Below are positions 17,384-25,443 of a stretch of 64,000 nucleotides of DNA, in pieces (position 1 is the stretch's first letter; every line of letters begins with the position of its first letter). The notes under the pieces were generated by a model. That model did not search any database. It was not told the origin of the DNA and worked only from the letters and a program-made list of their open reading frames with translations. The stretch spans positions 4,340,001-4,404,000 of the forward strand of contig NZ_FNSD01000001.1 of the NCBI RefSeq assembly GCF_900105625.1, written 5' to 3'. Origin of the DNA: Terriglobus roseus. GTDB taxonomy: Bacteria; Acidobacteriota; Terriglobia; Terriglobales; Acidobacteriaceae. Position numbers and translations under genes: made by a program.

Positions 17384-18961
17384 GTGAGCACAGCAGTAAT
17401 GGAGCGTATGACGCAACACGATCGAGCATGGAGCTGTTCCCCGCGCCCGGGGCGGTGGGCGACGGCGGTTCTTGCAGCAATCCTTCCGCTGGCAGCGGGC
17501 GCGCAGGCGACATCGCAGGGCAGCAACGGCCAGGGTTCTTCGGCTGGCGGCCACGCAGCGAGTGGCCCGGCGACGGTGCAGGCAGCACAACAGACCCTGC
17601 AGTCAATCCCCGGCGGCGGGCAGTCTCAGGGTGGCGTGAACGGCGTTAGCCAGAATGACTACAAGGGCTCGCTGATTCAGGGCAAGGCGACTGACGGCAT
17701 CCTGGAGCTGACTCTGGACGATGCCATTCAGCGCGGGTTCCGTAACAACCTTGGCATCATCTTGCAGGGTTCGGCGGTGCAGAACGCGTCGGGCACACGT
17801 CTGCAGCAGTTGCAGGCTTTGCTGCCCACGATCACTGGCTCGGCGACCTACACGGTGCAGCAGGTGAACTTGGCGGCTTACGGCCTCACCTTCCCGGGTG
17901 TCCCGCAGATTGTTGGTCCCTTCCAGGTCTTCGACTTCCGCGCGTATCTTTCGCAGTCACTGTTGAACATCAACAGTATTCAGAGCTATCTGGCTGCGAA
18001 GCACAATTTCCAGGGGGCCAAGCTTTCAGCAGAGGATGCGCGCAACCTGGTGGTTTTGACCGTCGGGAACGCGTATCTGTTGTGCATCGCCGACGCATCG
18101 CGCATCGAGGCAGTAGAGGCGGAGAAGGCGAATGCAAAGGTTTCGCTTGATCAGGCAACCGCAAACCACGATGCCGGTACCAGCCCCAAGCTGGATGTGC
18201 TGCGCGCTCAAGTCGACTTCCAGAACACCGATCAGCAGCTGATCCAGGCTAAGAATCAACTGGAAAAGGACAAGCTTGCCTTGGCGCGGGCGATTGGTCT
18301 GCCGCTGGACCAGAAATTCCACGTGTCGGATGCCTCGCCGTATACGGCCGCGACACCCACCACACCTGACCAGGCTTTTGCCGACGCCATGAAGAACCGT
18401 AAGGATCTTGCCGGTGCGGAAGAGCGTGTCAAGGGTGCTGAGTCGCAGAAGTCCGCGGCCAGGGCTGAGTACTATCCGACGGTGAACGTGACCGGCGACT
18501 TTGGCGATCTGGGCACAACTCCAGGCCACTCGCACGGAACCTACACTGCGACGGGCGAGGTCTCCGCGCCGATTTTGCAGATTGCCAAGACGCGCGGCGA
18601 CATTGCCGTGGCGGATGCGAGCCTGCAGCAGCAGAAAGCTCGTTACAGCGACCAGGTGCAGCAGATCAACGCGGACGTTCGCGATGCCCTGCTGGATATT
18701 GAGGCCGCTGCAAAGCTTGTAGAAGCTACCAAGTCCAACGTCGATCTTGCGAACGAAGCGTTGAGCGAGGCGCAGCAGCGCTTTCGCGCGGGTGTCGCAG
18801 ACAATCTTGCCGTGTCCGACGCACAGTCGCAGACGCAGCAGGCGAATGATCAATACATCAGCGCGCTCTACCAGCACAATGTGGCGAAACTTTCGCTGGC
18901 GCGCGCGGTCGGCTATGCCGGCACGAACTATAAACAGGCTCTTCAACTCGGAGGAAAGTGA
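17384..18961 (+). CDS. TolC family outer-membrane efflux protein
   Basis: About 525 residues from a GTG at 17384, which has GGAGG four bases upstream; an ATG at 17333 would add 17 residues. A signal peptide follows a basic start ('RWATAVLAAILPLAAGAQA'). A Gly/Ser/Gln-rich low-complexity linker of about 60 residues precedes the conserved 'LELTLDDAIQRGFRNNLGI', the classic TolC-family opening. Two repeated coiled-coil hairpins follow ('KVSLDQATANHDAGTSPKLDVLRAQ', 'NEALSEAQQRFRAGVADNLAV'). It should form the outer-membrane exit duct of an efflux system. Its stop overlaps the first possible start of the EmrA-like gene by 4 bp, so the two are co-translated. No inner-membrane transporter is encoded nearby. 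Confidence 0.9.
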   Translation: MSTAVMERMTQHDRAWSCSPRPGRWATAVLAAILPLAAGAQATSQGSNGQGSSAGGHAASGPATVQAAQQTLQSIPGGGQSQGGVNGVSQNDYKGSLIQGKATDGILELTLDDAIQRGFRNNLGIILQGSAVQNASGTRLQQLQALLPTITGSATYTVQQVNLAAYGLTFPGVPQIVGPFQVFDFRAYLSQSLLNINSIQSYLAAKHNFQGAKLSAEDARNLVVLTVGNAYLLCIADASRIEAVEAEKANAKVSLDQATANHDAGTSPKLDVLRAQVDFQNTDQQLIQAKNQLEKDKLALARAIGLPLDQKFHVSDASPYTAATPTTPDQAFADAMKNRKDLAGAEERVKGAESQKSAARAEYYPTVNVTGDFGDLGTTPGHSHGTYTATGEVSAPILQIAKTRGDIAVADASLQQQKARYSDQVQQINADVRDALLDIEAAAKLVEATKSNVDLANEALSEAQQRFRAGVADNLAVSDAQSQTQQANDQYISALYQHNVAKLSLARAVGYAGTNYKQALQLGGK

Positions 18962-18963
18962 TC

Positions 18964-20235
18964 GTGGCAGATTCCGATCAGCAACAAGCTGGTACTCAGC
19001 AGCAGGACAACAATCAGGCAGCTCCGCCGGCTCAGGACAACAAGCCTGAGGTGACGGAGAGTGCTCCCGCAAAAGCTCGTCGCAAGTTCATCATTATTGC
19101 GGTGGTCATTCTGCTGGTGCTGACAGCCGGATTCTTCTATTGGCGCTCGACCTTCACAGAAGATACGGACGACGCGCAGATCGACGGCGATCTGTACCAG
19201 GTGTCAGCGCGTGTCAGCGGCCAGGTCATCAAAGTGAACGTTACTGACAACCAGAAGGTCAACATCGGCGACCCGATTGCCGAGATTGACCCGCGCGACT
19301 ACCAGGTCGCACTGGAGCAGGCAGAAGCACAGCTTGCGAATGCCAAGGCAAGCTTCACCCAGGCTAACGCGAACGTGCCGATCACCAGCGTGCAGACTCG
19401 GACGCAGGTCAGCACTTCAGGCTCAGACGTTGCAACCGCCGAAGCAGCCGTCGCACAACAGCAGAAGAATGTGTCGGCAGCGCAGGCTCGCGTGGAGCAG
19501 GCAAAGGCGAACGCTCTCAAGGCTCAGCTTGACGTGGAGCGCTACACGCCGCTCGTCGCCAAGGATGTCATCAGCAAGCAGCAGTTCGATCAGGCTGTAG
19601 CGCAAGCGTCCGCGACGAACGCGGCACTGCTTGAGGCGCAGCAGAACGTGATCGCTCAGCAGGCAGGCGTCGCGCAGGCACAGTCCAAGCTGGCAAGCTC
19701 CCGCAGCGATGCGCAGCAGGCCCGTGAGAACGGTCCCAAGCAGGTGCAGGTACAGCAGGCACGTGCGCAGGCAGCGAATGCGGACATCATGACGGCGCAG
19801 GCAAAGGTGGACCAGGCGAAGCTGAACCTGAGCTACTGCCACATCACGGCACCGACCAGCGGCATCATCAACCGGAAGAACGTTGCGGTTGGCCAGAATA
19901 TCTCCATCGGCCAGAACATGCTCACGATCATTCCGCTGGATAACCTCTGGGTGACCGCGAACTTCAAGGAAACGCAGTTGGAAAAGATGAAAGTTGGACA
20001 GGTCGTCAACTTCACCGTCGACGCTCTGGGCGGCCGGAAGTATCACGGTCACCTGACTCAGGTCGGTGGCGCAACGGGCTCGCGCCTGTCGCTCTTCCCA
20101 CCGGAAAACGCTACCGGTAACTATGTCAAGGTGGTGCAGCGCATCCCGGTCCGTATCGACATCGATAAGGGCGAGAATGACGATCACCTGTTGCGTCCTG
20201 GCTACTCCGTCGTGCCGGATGTGGACATCAAGTAG
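18964..20235 (+). CDS. HlyD/EmrA-family membrane fusion protein
   Basis: About 423 residues. I prefer the GTG at 18964, which has GGAGGA about eight bases upstream; a GTG at 18958 overlaps the preceding stop. A Gln-rich cytoplasmic tail of about 40 residues leads to one membrane helix ('FIIIAVVILLVLTAGFFYW'). Then comes the EmrA-type strand 'DDAQIDGDLYQVSARVSGQVIKV', a lipoyl half-motif, a very long Ala/Gln-rich coiled coil at about 110-290, and the closing 'LSYCHITAPTSGIINRKNVAVGQ'. It should bridge an inner-membrane pump and the adjacent TolC protein. Classic EmrA partners an MFS pump (EmrB), absent here. A strong terminator follows directly. Confidence 0.9.
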   Translation: MADSDQQQAGTQQQDNNQAAPPAQDNKPEVTESAPAKARRKFIIIAVVILLVLTAGFFYWRSTFTEDTDDAQIDGDLYQVSARVSGQVIKVNVTDNQKVNIGDPIAEIDPRDYQVALEQAEAQLANAKASFTQANANVPITSVQTRTQVSTSGSDVATAEAAVAQQQKNVSAAQARVEQAKANALKAQLDVERYTPLVAKDVISKQQFDQAVAQASATNAALLEAQQNVIAQQAGVAQAQSKLASSRSDAQQARENGPKQVQVQQARAQAANADIMTAQAKVDQAKLNLSYCHITAPTSGIINRKNVAVGQNISIGQNMLTIIPLDNLWVTANFKETQLEKMKVGQVVNFTVDALGGRKYHGHLTQVGGATGSRLSLFPPENATGNYVKVVQRIPVRIDIDKGENDDHLLRPGYSVVPDVDIK

Positions 20236-20254
20236 CCCATAGTTGCGGTGAGAA

Positions 20255-20286
20255 AGAGGCACGGCTTCGGCCGTGCCTCTTTGTTC
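20255..20286 (+). terminator. Rho-independent terminator after the TolC-EmrA pair
   Basis: A perfect 11-bp stem (20255-20265 with 20270-20280) closed by the stable TTCG tetraloop and followed by TTGTTC on the plus strand, 20 bp after the stop. It ends the two-gene efflux operon, so no third pump gene is co-transcribed. Confidence 0.92.
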
Positions 20287-20330
20287 GCGCCGAATCGACT
20301 ACACTGACTGGAACGAAGGAGTTTTGCCGC

Positions 20331-20513
20331 ATGCCGCTGTCCGGAGAAGCAATTCGCACCATGAACTACGTCGACGACATTTCTGTGACGCTGCGGCGCA
20401 TCCACGCCGTTCTGCCGTCGCTTACGCCGGAAGAGCGCGCCCGCGTTGCCGAGCACATCTCCAAGGCCGAACCCAGCTACGCTTCGGTCGTCTCGGCGAT
20501 CGAGGCGAAGTAG
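20331..20513 (+). CDS. Small conserved-looking hypothetical protein
   Basis: 60 residues, ATG with AAGGAG ten bases upstream. It has no signal or membrane segment. The sequence is helical in character ('DDISVTLRRIHAVLPSLTPEERARVAEHISKAE'). The stop TAG is followed with no gap by the TTG of the next gene, which strongly suggests translational coupling. I do not recognise a family. The coupling, ribosome-binding site and codon use make it a likely real gene. Confidence 0.65.
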   Translation: MPLSGEAIRTMNYVDDISVTLRRIHAVLPSLTPEERARVAEHISKAEPSYASVVSAIEAK

Positions 20514-21050
20514 TTGACGTCTGTAACCCCACCTTTCGAAGGTAAGAAGGGCCCGCTGACGCTCGCGCTGATTGGCGCGGGCAAGGCGGGCCGTTCGCTT
20601 GCTGCCGCGGCGATTCGTGCGGGACATCGTGTGGTGCTGGAAGACGTCATGCCGGCCAAGCTGCGCGAGGCGCTCGACGAGATACCGATCGCAGGCATGC
20701 CAGGCACGCTTGAGACTGTCACCACGGTCGAAGATGCCGTGCGCGAAGCCGACATCGCGATCGACTTCGTGCCGGATGAACTCGAGTCAAAGCTTGAGAT
20801 CGTCTGCATGGTCGACCGCATGGCTCCGCCGAAGACGGTGCTCTGCATCCAGACACGCGCGCTCAACGTGACCGATCTGGCGAATTGCACGTATCGTGCT
20901 GATCGCTGCGTTGGCCTTGTGTTCGACGAGACAATTACCGTTCGTCGCGGCATCAAGACATCCGACGAGACCATGGCACTGGTGGAAGCGTTTGCTCGCT
21001 CCTGTGGCGCCGCCGTAGAAGTGCGGGACGAAGCACCGATCACGCTGTAA
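20514..21050 (+). CDS. NAD-binding domain protein resembling 3-hydroxyacyl-CoA dehydrogenase N-domain
   Basis: 178 residues from a TTG directly after the preceding stop, with GAGG nine bases upstream inside the upstream gene. The Rossmann motif 'LALIGAGKAGRSLAAAAIRAGHRVVLED' matches the 3-hydroxyacyl-CoA dehydrogenase NAD-binding domain, as does 'DAVREADIAIDFVPDELESKLEIV' (family: V..AD.viEavpE....K). The C-terminal helical dimerisation and catalytic domain of a full dehydrogenase (about 280-310 residues) is missing, and the usual catalytic His-Glu context is not seen. It may be a stand-alone NAD-binding protein rather than a beta-oxidation enzyme. It is coupled to the 60-residue protein. Confidence 0.7.
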   Translation: MTSVTPPFEGKKGPLTLALIGAGKAGRSLAAAAIRAGHRVVLEDVMPAKLREALDEIPIAGMPGTLETVTTVEDAVREADIAIDFVPDELESKLEIVCMVDRMAPPKTVLCIQTRALNVTDLANCTYRADRCVGLVFDETITVRRGIKTSDETMALVEAFARSCGAAVEVRDEAPITL

Positions 21051-21059
21051 CTAGCCGGT

Positions 21060-23243
21060 TCAGGAAGCCGTGGCGTCCTTGACGAACAGCGCCAGCGACT
21101 GCGCTTTCACGGTGTAAGTCTCCTGGGCTTCCGGGCTTTCTTCCATGACATCCCGATCGGTATCGAGGAGCAGTTGCCACGCGCCATTCTTCGGCAGCGT
21201 GAACGGAACGTCCTCATGGAAGTCATTCACCGCCAGGAAGAGTGATTCTGTGTGGCCTCGCTCGGCGAGCCCCGACGGACGTGCTTCGCCGTCGATCATC
21301 ATGCCAAAGCACCGCGGTGCATCGCCGTTCCATCCGCTCCGCTGCGTCTCGGTAGCATCCGGCAGAAACCAGCACAGCTCACGAATGCCCGACTCGGTGT
21401 CCACTTCGTCGTGCAGGTAGCGACTGCCGCGGAGCACGGGATAGCGAAACCGCAATGCCAGCAGCTTCTTCGTGAAGGCAAGCATCGCAGCATTCGTCTC
21501 ACGCTTGCTCCAGTCCACCCAGCTGATGTCGTTGTCCTGGCAGTAGGCGTTATTATTGCCGCGTTGCGTCCGCGCGAACTCGTCTCCACCCAGCATCATC
21601 GGTGTGCCGTGCGAGAGCAGCAGGGTCGCCATGAGGTTTCGCATCTGCCGGTTGCGCAGGGTGTTGATCTTGCTGTCGTCCGTTGGTCCTTCTACGCCGC
21701 AGTTCCATGAACGGTTGTCGTTGCTGCCGTCGCGATTGTCTTCGCCATTCTCGAGATTGTGCTTGTCGTTGTAGCTGACAAGGTCATTCATGGTGAAGCC
21801 ATCATGCGCCGTAATGAAGTTGACGCTGGTCCACGGTCGCCGGCCGTGGTGGTCGAAGATCTCGGGCGAGCCGGTCAGTGCTTTTGCCAGCTCTGTGCTG
21901 CTGTCGCGACCGATCCAGAAGCCTCGCGAGCGATCGCGGAAGGTGTCGTTCCACTCCATCCATCCGGGTGGAAACTCGCCTACACGATAGCCTCCAGGAC
22001 CAATGTCCCATGGCTCAGCGATCAGCTTCACGCGGCTCAGAACCGGATCCTGCATGACGACTTTCAGGAAGCCGCTACCTTTGTCGAAGCCATCCGGCTC
22101 GCGTGCCAGGATCGTCCCAAGGTCGAAGCGGAAACCATCGACATGCGTTTCCTGTACCCAGTAGCGCAGGCTGTCGCAGACCATTTGCAGTACGCGTGGA
22201 TGATTCACATTCACCGTGTTGCCGGTGCCCGTGTCATTCACGTAGTAGCGACGATTCTCGGCATGCAGGCGATAGTAACTGGCGTTATCAATTCCCTTGA
22301 AGGACAACGTCGGACCGCGTTCGTTACCTTCCGCGGTGTGGTTGTAGACCACGTCCATCACCACTTCGAGGCAGCGCTCGTGATACTGCGCCACCATGGT
22401 CTTGAACTCCTGCAAGGCACGCTTTGGATCGGCGGCATAGCGAGGATCCGGCGCGAAGAACCCGATGGTGTTGTAGCCCCAGAAGTTCGTCAGGTTCATG
22501 TCATGCAGGTGCGACTCATCCATGAAGGTCTGAATGGGCAGCAGTTCAATCGACGTCACGCCGAGCGACTCGATATAGTCCACGACCGGCTTCGATCCCA
22601 GGCCTGCATACGTGCCGCGCAGATTCTCTGGCAGATCCGGATGCAGCTTGGTGTAACCCTTCGTATGCAGCTCATACAGCACGGTGGCATCCCACGCGAC
22701 GCGGCACGTCCGTGGTGTGCTGATGCTGTCATGCCACGCGAAGTTCGGGTCGGTGACCAGGCACTTTGGCATGCAGGTGGCGCTGTCACGCGTGTCGAAG
22801 GTGGTGTCATCGCCCGTCTCGACGATGTACCCGAAGATTTCAGGTCCCCACTTCAGGCTCCCGATGTGAGCCGTTGCGTACGGATCCAGCAGCAGCTTGT
22901 TCGGGTTGAAGCGATGACCCTGGGCGGGCTCATAAGGACCGTAGACGCGATAGCCGTACGCCGTGCCGGGAGCCAGTCCCTCGACGTATACATGCCAGAT
23001 GCCGTCGGTGTATTCCGGCAGCATGATGCGTTCCACCTCGTTCTCGCCCGACTCATCGAACAGGCACAGCTCAACGCGCTTGGCGTTGTCGCTGAACAGG
23101 GAGAAGTTCGTACCGCTGCCGTCCCAGGTTGCACCGCGAGGGTTTGGTGAGCCTTCGCTGATTCTGTAGCGTGATGTCTGGGTCAAAACGGTCTGTTTCC
23201 TCTGCACGTTCGGCGACTGCCGCACGGCCTTTCGTGACGTCAT
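21060..23243 (-). CDS. glgX: Glycogen debranching enzyme GlgX (GH13)
   Basis: 727 residues, normal for GlgX/isoamylase-type enzymes. It hydrolyses alpha-1,6 branches of phosphorylase-trimmed glycogen in the cytoplasm. An N-terminal CBM48-like domain starts 'GSPNPRGATWDGSGTNFSLFS'. GH13 conserved regions are clear: I 'DVVYNHTAEG', II 'GFRFDLGTILARE' (nucleophile Asp), III 'LIAEPWD' (acid Glu), IV 'FITAHDGFT'. The first 18 or so residues before 'TQTSRYRISEG' may not be translated. It is convergent with the NAD-binding protein, with only 9 bp between stops. No other glycogen genes are in the window. Confidence 0.95.
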   Translation of the reverse strand: MTSRKAVRQSPNVQRKQTVLTQTSRYRISEGSPNPRGATWDGSGTNFSLFSDNAKRVELCLFDESGENEVERIMLPEYTDGIWHVYVEGLAPGTAYGYRVYGPYEPAQGHRFNPNKLLLDPYATAHIGSLKWGPEIFGYIVETGDDTTFDTRDSATCMPKCLVTDPNFAWHDSISTPRTCRVAWDATVLYELHTKGYTKLHPDLPENLRGTYAGLGSKPVVDYIESLGVTSIELLPIQTFMDESHLHDMNLTNFWGYNTIGFFAPDPRYAADPKRALQEFKTMVAQYHERCLEVVMDVVYNHTAEGNERGPTLSFKGIDNASYYRLHAENRRYYVNDTGTGNTVNVNHPRVLQMVCDSLRYWVQETHVDGFRFDLGTILAREPDGFDKGSGFLKVVMQDPVLSRVKLIAEPWDIGPGGYRVGEFPPGWMEWNDTFRDRSRGFWIGRDSSTELAKALTGSPEIFDHHGRRPWTSVNFITAHDGFTMNDLVSYNDKHNLENGEDNRDGSNDNRSWNCGVEGPTDDSKINTLRNRQMRNLMATLLLSHGTPMMLGGDEFARTQRGNNNAYCQDNDISWVDWSKRETNAAMLAFTKKLLALRFRYPVLRGSRYLHDEVDTESGIRELCWFLPDATETQRSGWNGDAPRCFGMMIDGEARPSGLAERGHTESLFLAVNDFHEDVPFTLPKNGAWQLLLDTDRDVMEESPEAQETYTVKAQSLALFVKDATAS

Positions 23244-23307
23244 CCCAGTTTATGCGGATCGGGCAGGGAAGTGTGCGCTTCCTTGTCCGTCTGTCTGCCG
23301 ACGGACG

Positions 23308-23751
23308 CTACAGCGGAAGCTGTGTGACTTCTGCCGCGGGCTTCTGGGGTTCGTCGCATTCTGCTCGCACAGCTTCGTAGCCGGCGTGCAACGCATCGAG
23401 CTCCAGGTCGCTCAGGTTCTCAATGTCGATCATCTGATTGCGAGCGCGTTTGCTGGAACGGATCAACTCATCCAGCTTCAGGTTGATCGCACGCGCATCG
23501 CGGTTCTGCGTGTTCTGAATCAGGAAGACCATCAGGAACGTGACGATCGTCGTGCCAGTGTTGATCACCAGCTGCCATGACTGGGAGTAGTGGAAGAGCG
23601 GTCCCGTTGCTGCCCAGACCACAATCAGCAGAACGGCGGCGCAAAAGGCCCATTTCGAGCCAAGCCAGCCGGAGGACGATGCAGCGAAACGGCCGAACCA
23701 GTCATTCGTGGTGCGCATGCGTACTTCTACGGGAACGTCTTCAGTCGGCAC
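23308..23751 (-). CDS. Low-affinity iron permease family membrane protein
   Basis: 147 residues from a GTG at 23751 with an AGGTG-type ribosome site eight bases before it (ATG at 23718 is the alternative). Two membrane helices are visible: 'WAFCAAVLLIVVWAATGPLF' and 'LVINTGTTIVTFLMVFLIQNTQNRD'. The latter 'TxxTFLMVFLIQNTQNRD' is the signature of the Fet4-like low-affinity iron permease family. Despite the name, bacterial members are short and their transport role is unproven. The C-terminal cytoplasmic tail is helical. A tandem repeat about 170 bp upstream may be its control region. Confidence 0.85.
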   Translation of the reverse strand: MPTEDVPVEVRMRTTNDWFGRFAASSSGWLGSKWAFCAAVLLIVVWAATGPLFHYSQSWQLVINTGTTIVTFLMVFLIQNTQNRDARAINLKLDELIRSSKRARNQMIDIENLSDLELDALHAGYEAVRAECDEPQKPAAEVTQLPL

Positions 23752-24102
23752 CAGTCACACCTCGCAGCTCAGCGCAGCCTGCCCTCTGCATGGATGCGCT
23801 CTGCTCGACAGTAGACTGCTCGGTGACGCCTGGAAGACGATTGCTCCATCTGCACCACCCCCCCCGTCTGTTTCCCGTAAATATTAGAAAACAAGCAAGT
23901 TGACGATTCCCGTTTTTGCAAAAATCAGATTTCAAAGGACTTACAGGCAAAAATTAGATTCGAAAGGACTTAGCTGCAGGAGGACTATCCCGTTAATTCC
24001 CCTACTTCAATTGTAGCGATTTGAGACGGGAAACCGGCCAACTCTATGTCTTGTGGAATGAGTGCTTTAGGTGCTGAGGGGCTTGACACGATTTGCGCGC
24101 GC
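23752..24102. other. Non-coding AT-rich intergenic region upstream of the iron permease gene
   Basis: About 350 bp with no convincing gene on either strand. The part 23880-24010 is strikingly AT-rich for this genome; the line 23881-23940 is about one-third G+C. It holds the 29-bp tandem repeat listed separately. It lies upstream of the iron permease gene and downstream of hxlA, so it is most likely the control region of the former. Confidence 0.6.
23918..23972. repeat. Two-copy 29-bp tandem direct repeat
   Basis: Copies at 23918-23943 and 23947-23972 share 23 of 26 bases (GCAAAAATYAGATTYSAAAGGACTTA pattern in halves: 'GCAAAAAT', 'AGATT', 'AAAGGACTTA'), with a period of 29 bp. It sits 167-221 bp upstream of the iron permease start. 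It is a candidate pair of regulator-binding sites. Confidence 0.75.
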
Positions 24103-24139
24103 GAAAAGAATGAGGTGGCCGGAGAATCCCGGCCACCTC
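24103..24139 (-). terminator. Terminator-like hairpin after hxlA
   Basis: A perfect 11-bp stem (24112-24122 with 24129-24139, six-base loop) lies 20 nt after the hxlA stop on the minus strand and is followed by ATTCTTTTC. It is a good intrinsic terminator for the hxlB-hxlA transcript. Confidence 0.8.
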
Positions 24140-24159
24140 GTCTCTGCTTTCCTCTTGGT

Positions 24160-24792
24160 TTAGCCGAGGTTCTTGATCTTCGCGCGCAGGGCCTTTGCGG
24201 CTGCGGCTGGATCGGACGCGCCGTAGATGGCAGCACCTGCAACGGCGACCGATGCGCCCGCCGCTTCTACTTCGCTGATGCGGTCCAGATTCACGCCACC
24301 GGCAACGGCAAACGGGATGTCGGCGCCGCGGCCCGCTTCCAGCAGCTTGCTGATGGAGTAGCCGGCCTCTGCCTGCTCATCGAGACCTGCATGCAGCTCC
24401 ACGGACTGAACGCCCAGAGCCTTGAGCTGCTTGACGCGTGTTGCCTTGTCGAGAACGCCGATAACGTCCGCTACGATGCCCTTGTTGTGCTTCTTCGCGG
24501 AGTCGACCGCGCCGGAGATGGTGCTGTCGCCCGCTGCTGCCAGAACGCTGACCAGGTCTGCGCCTGCCTTGAAGGCCATGTCGGCTTCCAGTGCGCCTGC
24601 GTCCATTGTCTTCATGTCCGCGAAGACGATCTTGTTGGGGTAGGCAGCCTTGACGGCGGTGACGACGGCGAGACCCTCCTGCTTGATGAGCGGCGTACCC
24701 AGCTCAATGATGTCGACGTGCTCCGCGACCTTCTCCAACAACGTGAGGGCGTCCTTCGTGGACAGAAGATCGATTGCTACCTGCAGCTTCAT
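24160..24792 (-). CDS. hxlA: 3-hexulose-6-phosphate synthase
   Basis: 210 residues, typical length, with AAGGAG nine bases before the ATG. It condenses formaldehyde with ribulose 5-phosphate to 3-hexulose 6-phosphate; it can also run in reverse to make ribulose 5-phosphate. The OMP-decarboxylase-like barrel has 'LQVAIDLL' at the start, the metal/catalytic 'VFADMKTMDAG' (Asp and Lys) near residues 57-67, and the phosphate-binding 'VAGGVNLDRI' and 'VAGAAIYGA' loops at the end. It lies 69 bp downstream of the isomerase gene and ahead of a terminator, giving an hxlB-hxlA operon. Formaldehyde detoxification or pentose supply are both plausible here. Confidence 0.95.
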   Translation of the reverse strand: MKLQVAIDLLSTKDALTLLEKVAEHVDIIELGTPLIKQEGLAVVTAVKAAYPNKIVFADMKTMDAGALEADMAFKAGADLVSVLAAAGDSTISGAVDSAKKHNKGIVADVIGVLDKATRVKQLKALGVQSVELHAGLDEQAEAGYSISKLLEAGRGADIPFAVAGGVNLDRISEVEAAGASVAVAGAAIYGASDPAAAAKALRAKIKNLG

Positions 24793-24828
24793 GAAATAGT
24801 TCTCCTTCGAATTAGATGAGCGGGGGTT

Positions 24829-24850
24829 GCACCGGACTCTTTTCCGGTGC
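24829..24850 (-). other. Stem-loop between hxlB and hxlA
   Basis: GCACCGG (24829-24835) pairs with CCGGTGC (24844-24850) around an eight-base A-rich loop on the transcript. No T tract follows, so it is not an intrinsic terminator. It could stabilise or separate the two halves of the message. Confidence 0.5.
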
Positions 24851-24861
24851 GCTGCGATCCG

Positions 24862-25443
24862 TTACTCAAGGTTGGCGTGGCGCTTCAGCAGCTCCTCCGA
24901 GCTCTGCGTGCCGGACTTCCACAGCGCGTGGAAGAGCGTGTCCATCACCAGCAGGACGGCCTGCTCAAAGAGGGAACCGGCGTACTGCTGTGAAGCGCGC
25001 TCGCCTGTGTCGGATTTCGACGCGGCGGGCAGCAGGATAATGGCATCGGCAAGCTGGCCAAGCTTTGACGCCGGCGCCGTGGTGATGGCGAGCATGCGTG
25101 CGTTGTTCTTCTTCGCCACTTCGACTGCATTCATTACCGATGTCGTCGTGCCGGAAGCAGAGGCGACGACAAGAAGATCGCCTGCGGTGATGGAGGGCGT
25201 GGTGGTTTCACCCGCAACGTAGGCCTGCAGGCCCAGGTGCATCAGGCGCATGGCAACCATCTTCAACGAGAGTCCGCTGCGACCGGCGCCGAAGAGGAAG
25301 ATGCGCGGGCTGGTCAGGATCAGCTTTGCCGCGGTCTGAAGCTGGGTGGGGTCTACGGCGTCGAGGGTGGTCTGGAGTTCGTGGACGAGAAGGTTGCGAG
25401 CGGTGGTGATGTCTTCGATCTGGGGTAGGGCTTGGTGAGGCAT
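24862..25443 (-). CDS. hxlB: 6-phospho-3-hexuloisomerase
   Basis: 193 residues, the normal size. It isomerises 3-hexulose 6-phosphate to fructose 6-phosphate. It is a single SIS domain: 'IFLFGAGRSGLSLKMVAMRLMHLG' (phosphosugar-binding GxGRS) at about 49-72, then 'VVASASGTTTSVMNAVEVAKKNNARMLAIT' (the SxSGxT loop), and 'DTLFHALWKSGTQSSEELLKRHANLE', the characteristic HxlB C-terminus. It is the first gene of the hxlB-hxlA operon. No good Shine-Dalgarno is visible before the ATG. Confidence 0.95.
   Translation of the reverse strand: MPHQALPQIEDITTARNLLVHELQTTLDAVDPTQLQTAAKLILTSPRIFLFGAGRSGLSLKMVAMRLMHLGLQAYVAGETTTPSITAGDLLVVASASGTTTSVMNAVEVAKKNNARMLAITTAPASKLGQLADAIILLPAASKSDTGERASQQYAGSLFEQAVLLVMDTLFHALWKSGTQSSEELLKRHANLE

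Noticed and set aside
21759-23150. A 463-codon plus-strand open frame opposite glgX
   Set aside because: All GH13 motifs are on the minus strand; the antisense product matches nothing.
23577-23903. A plus-strand 108-codon frame overlapping the iron permease gene
   Set aside because: No ribosome site and no homology; the permease motif 'FLIQNTQNRD' fixes the coding strand.
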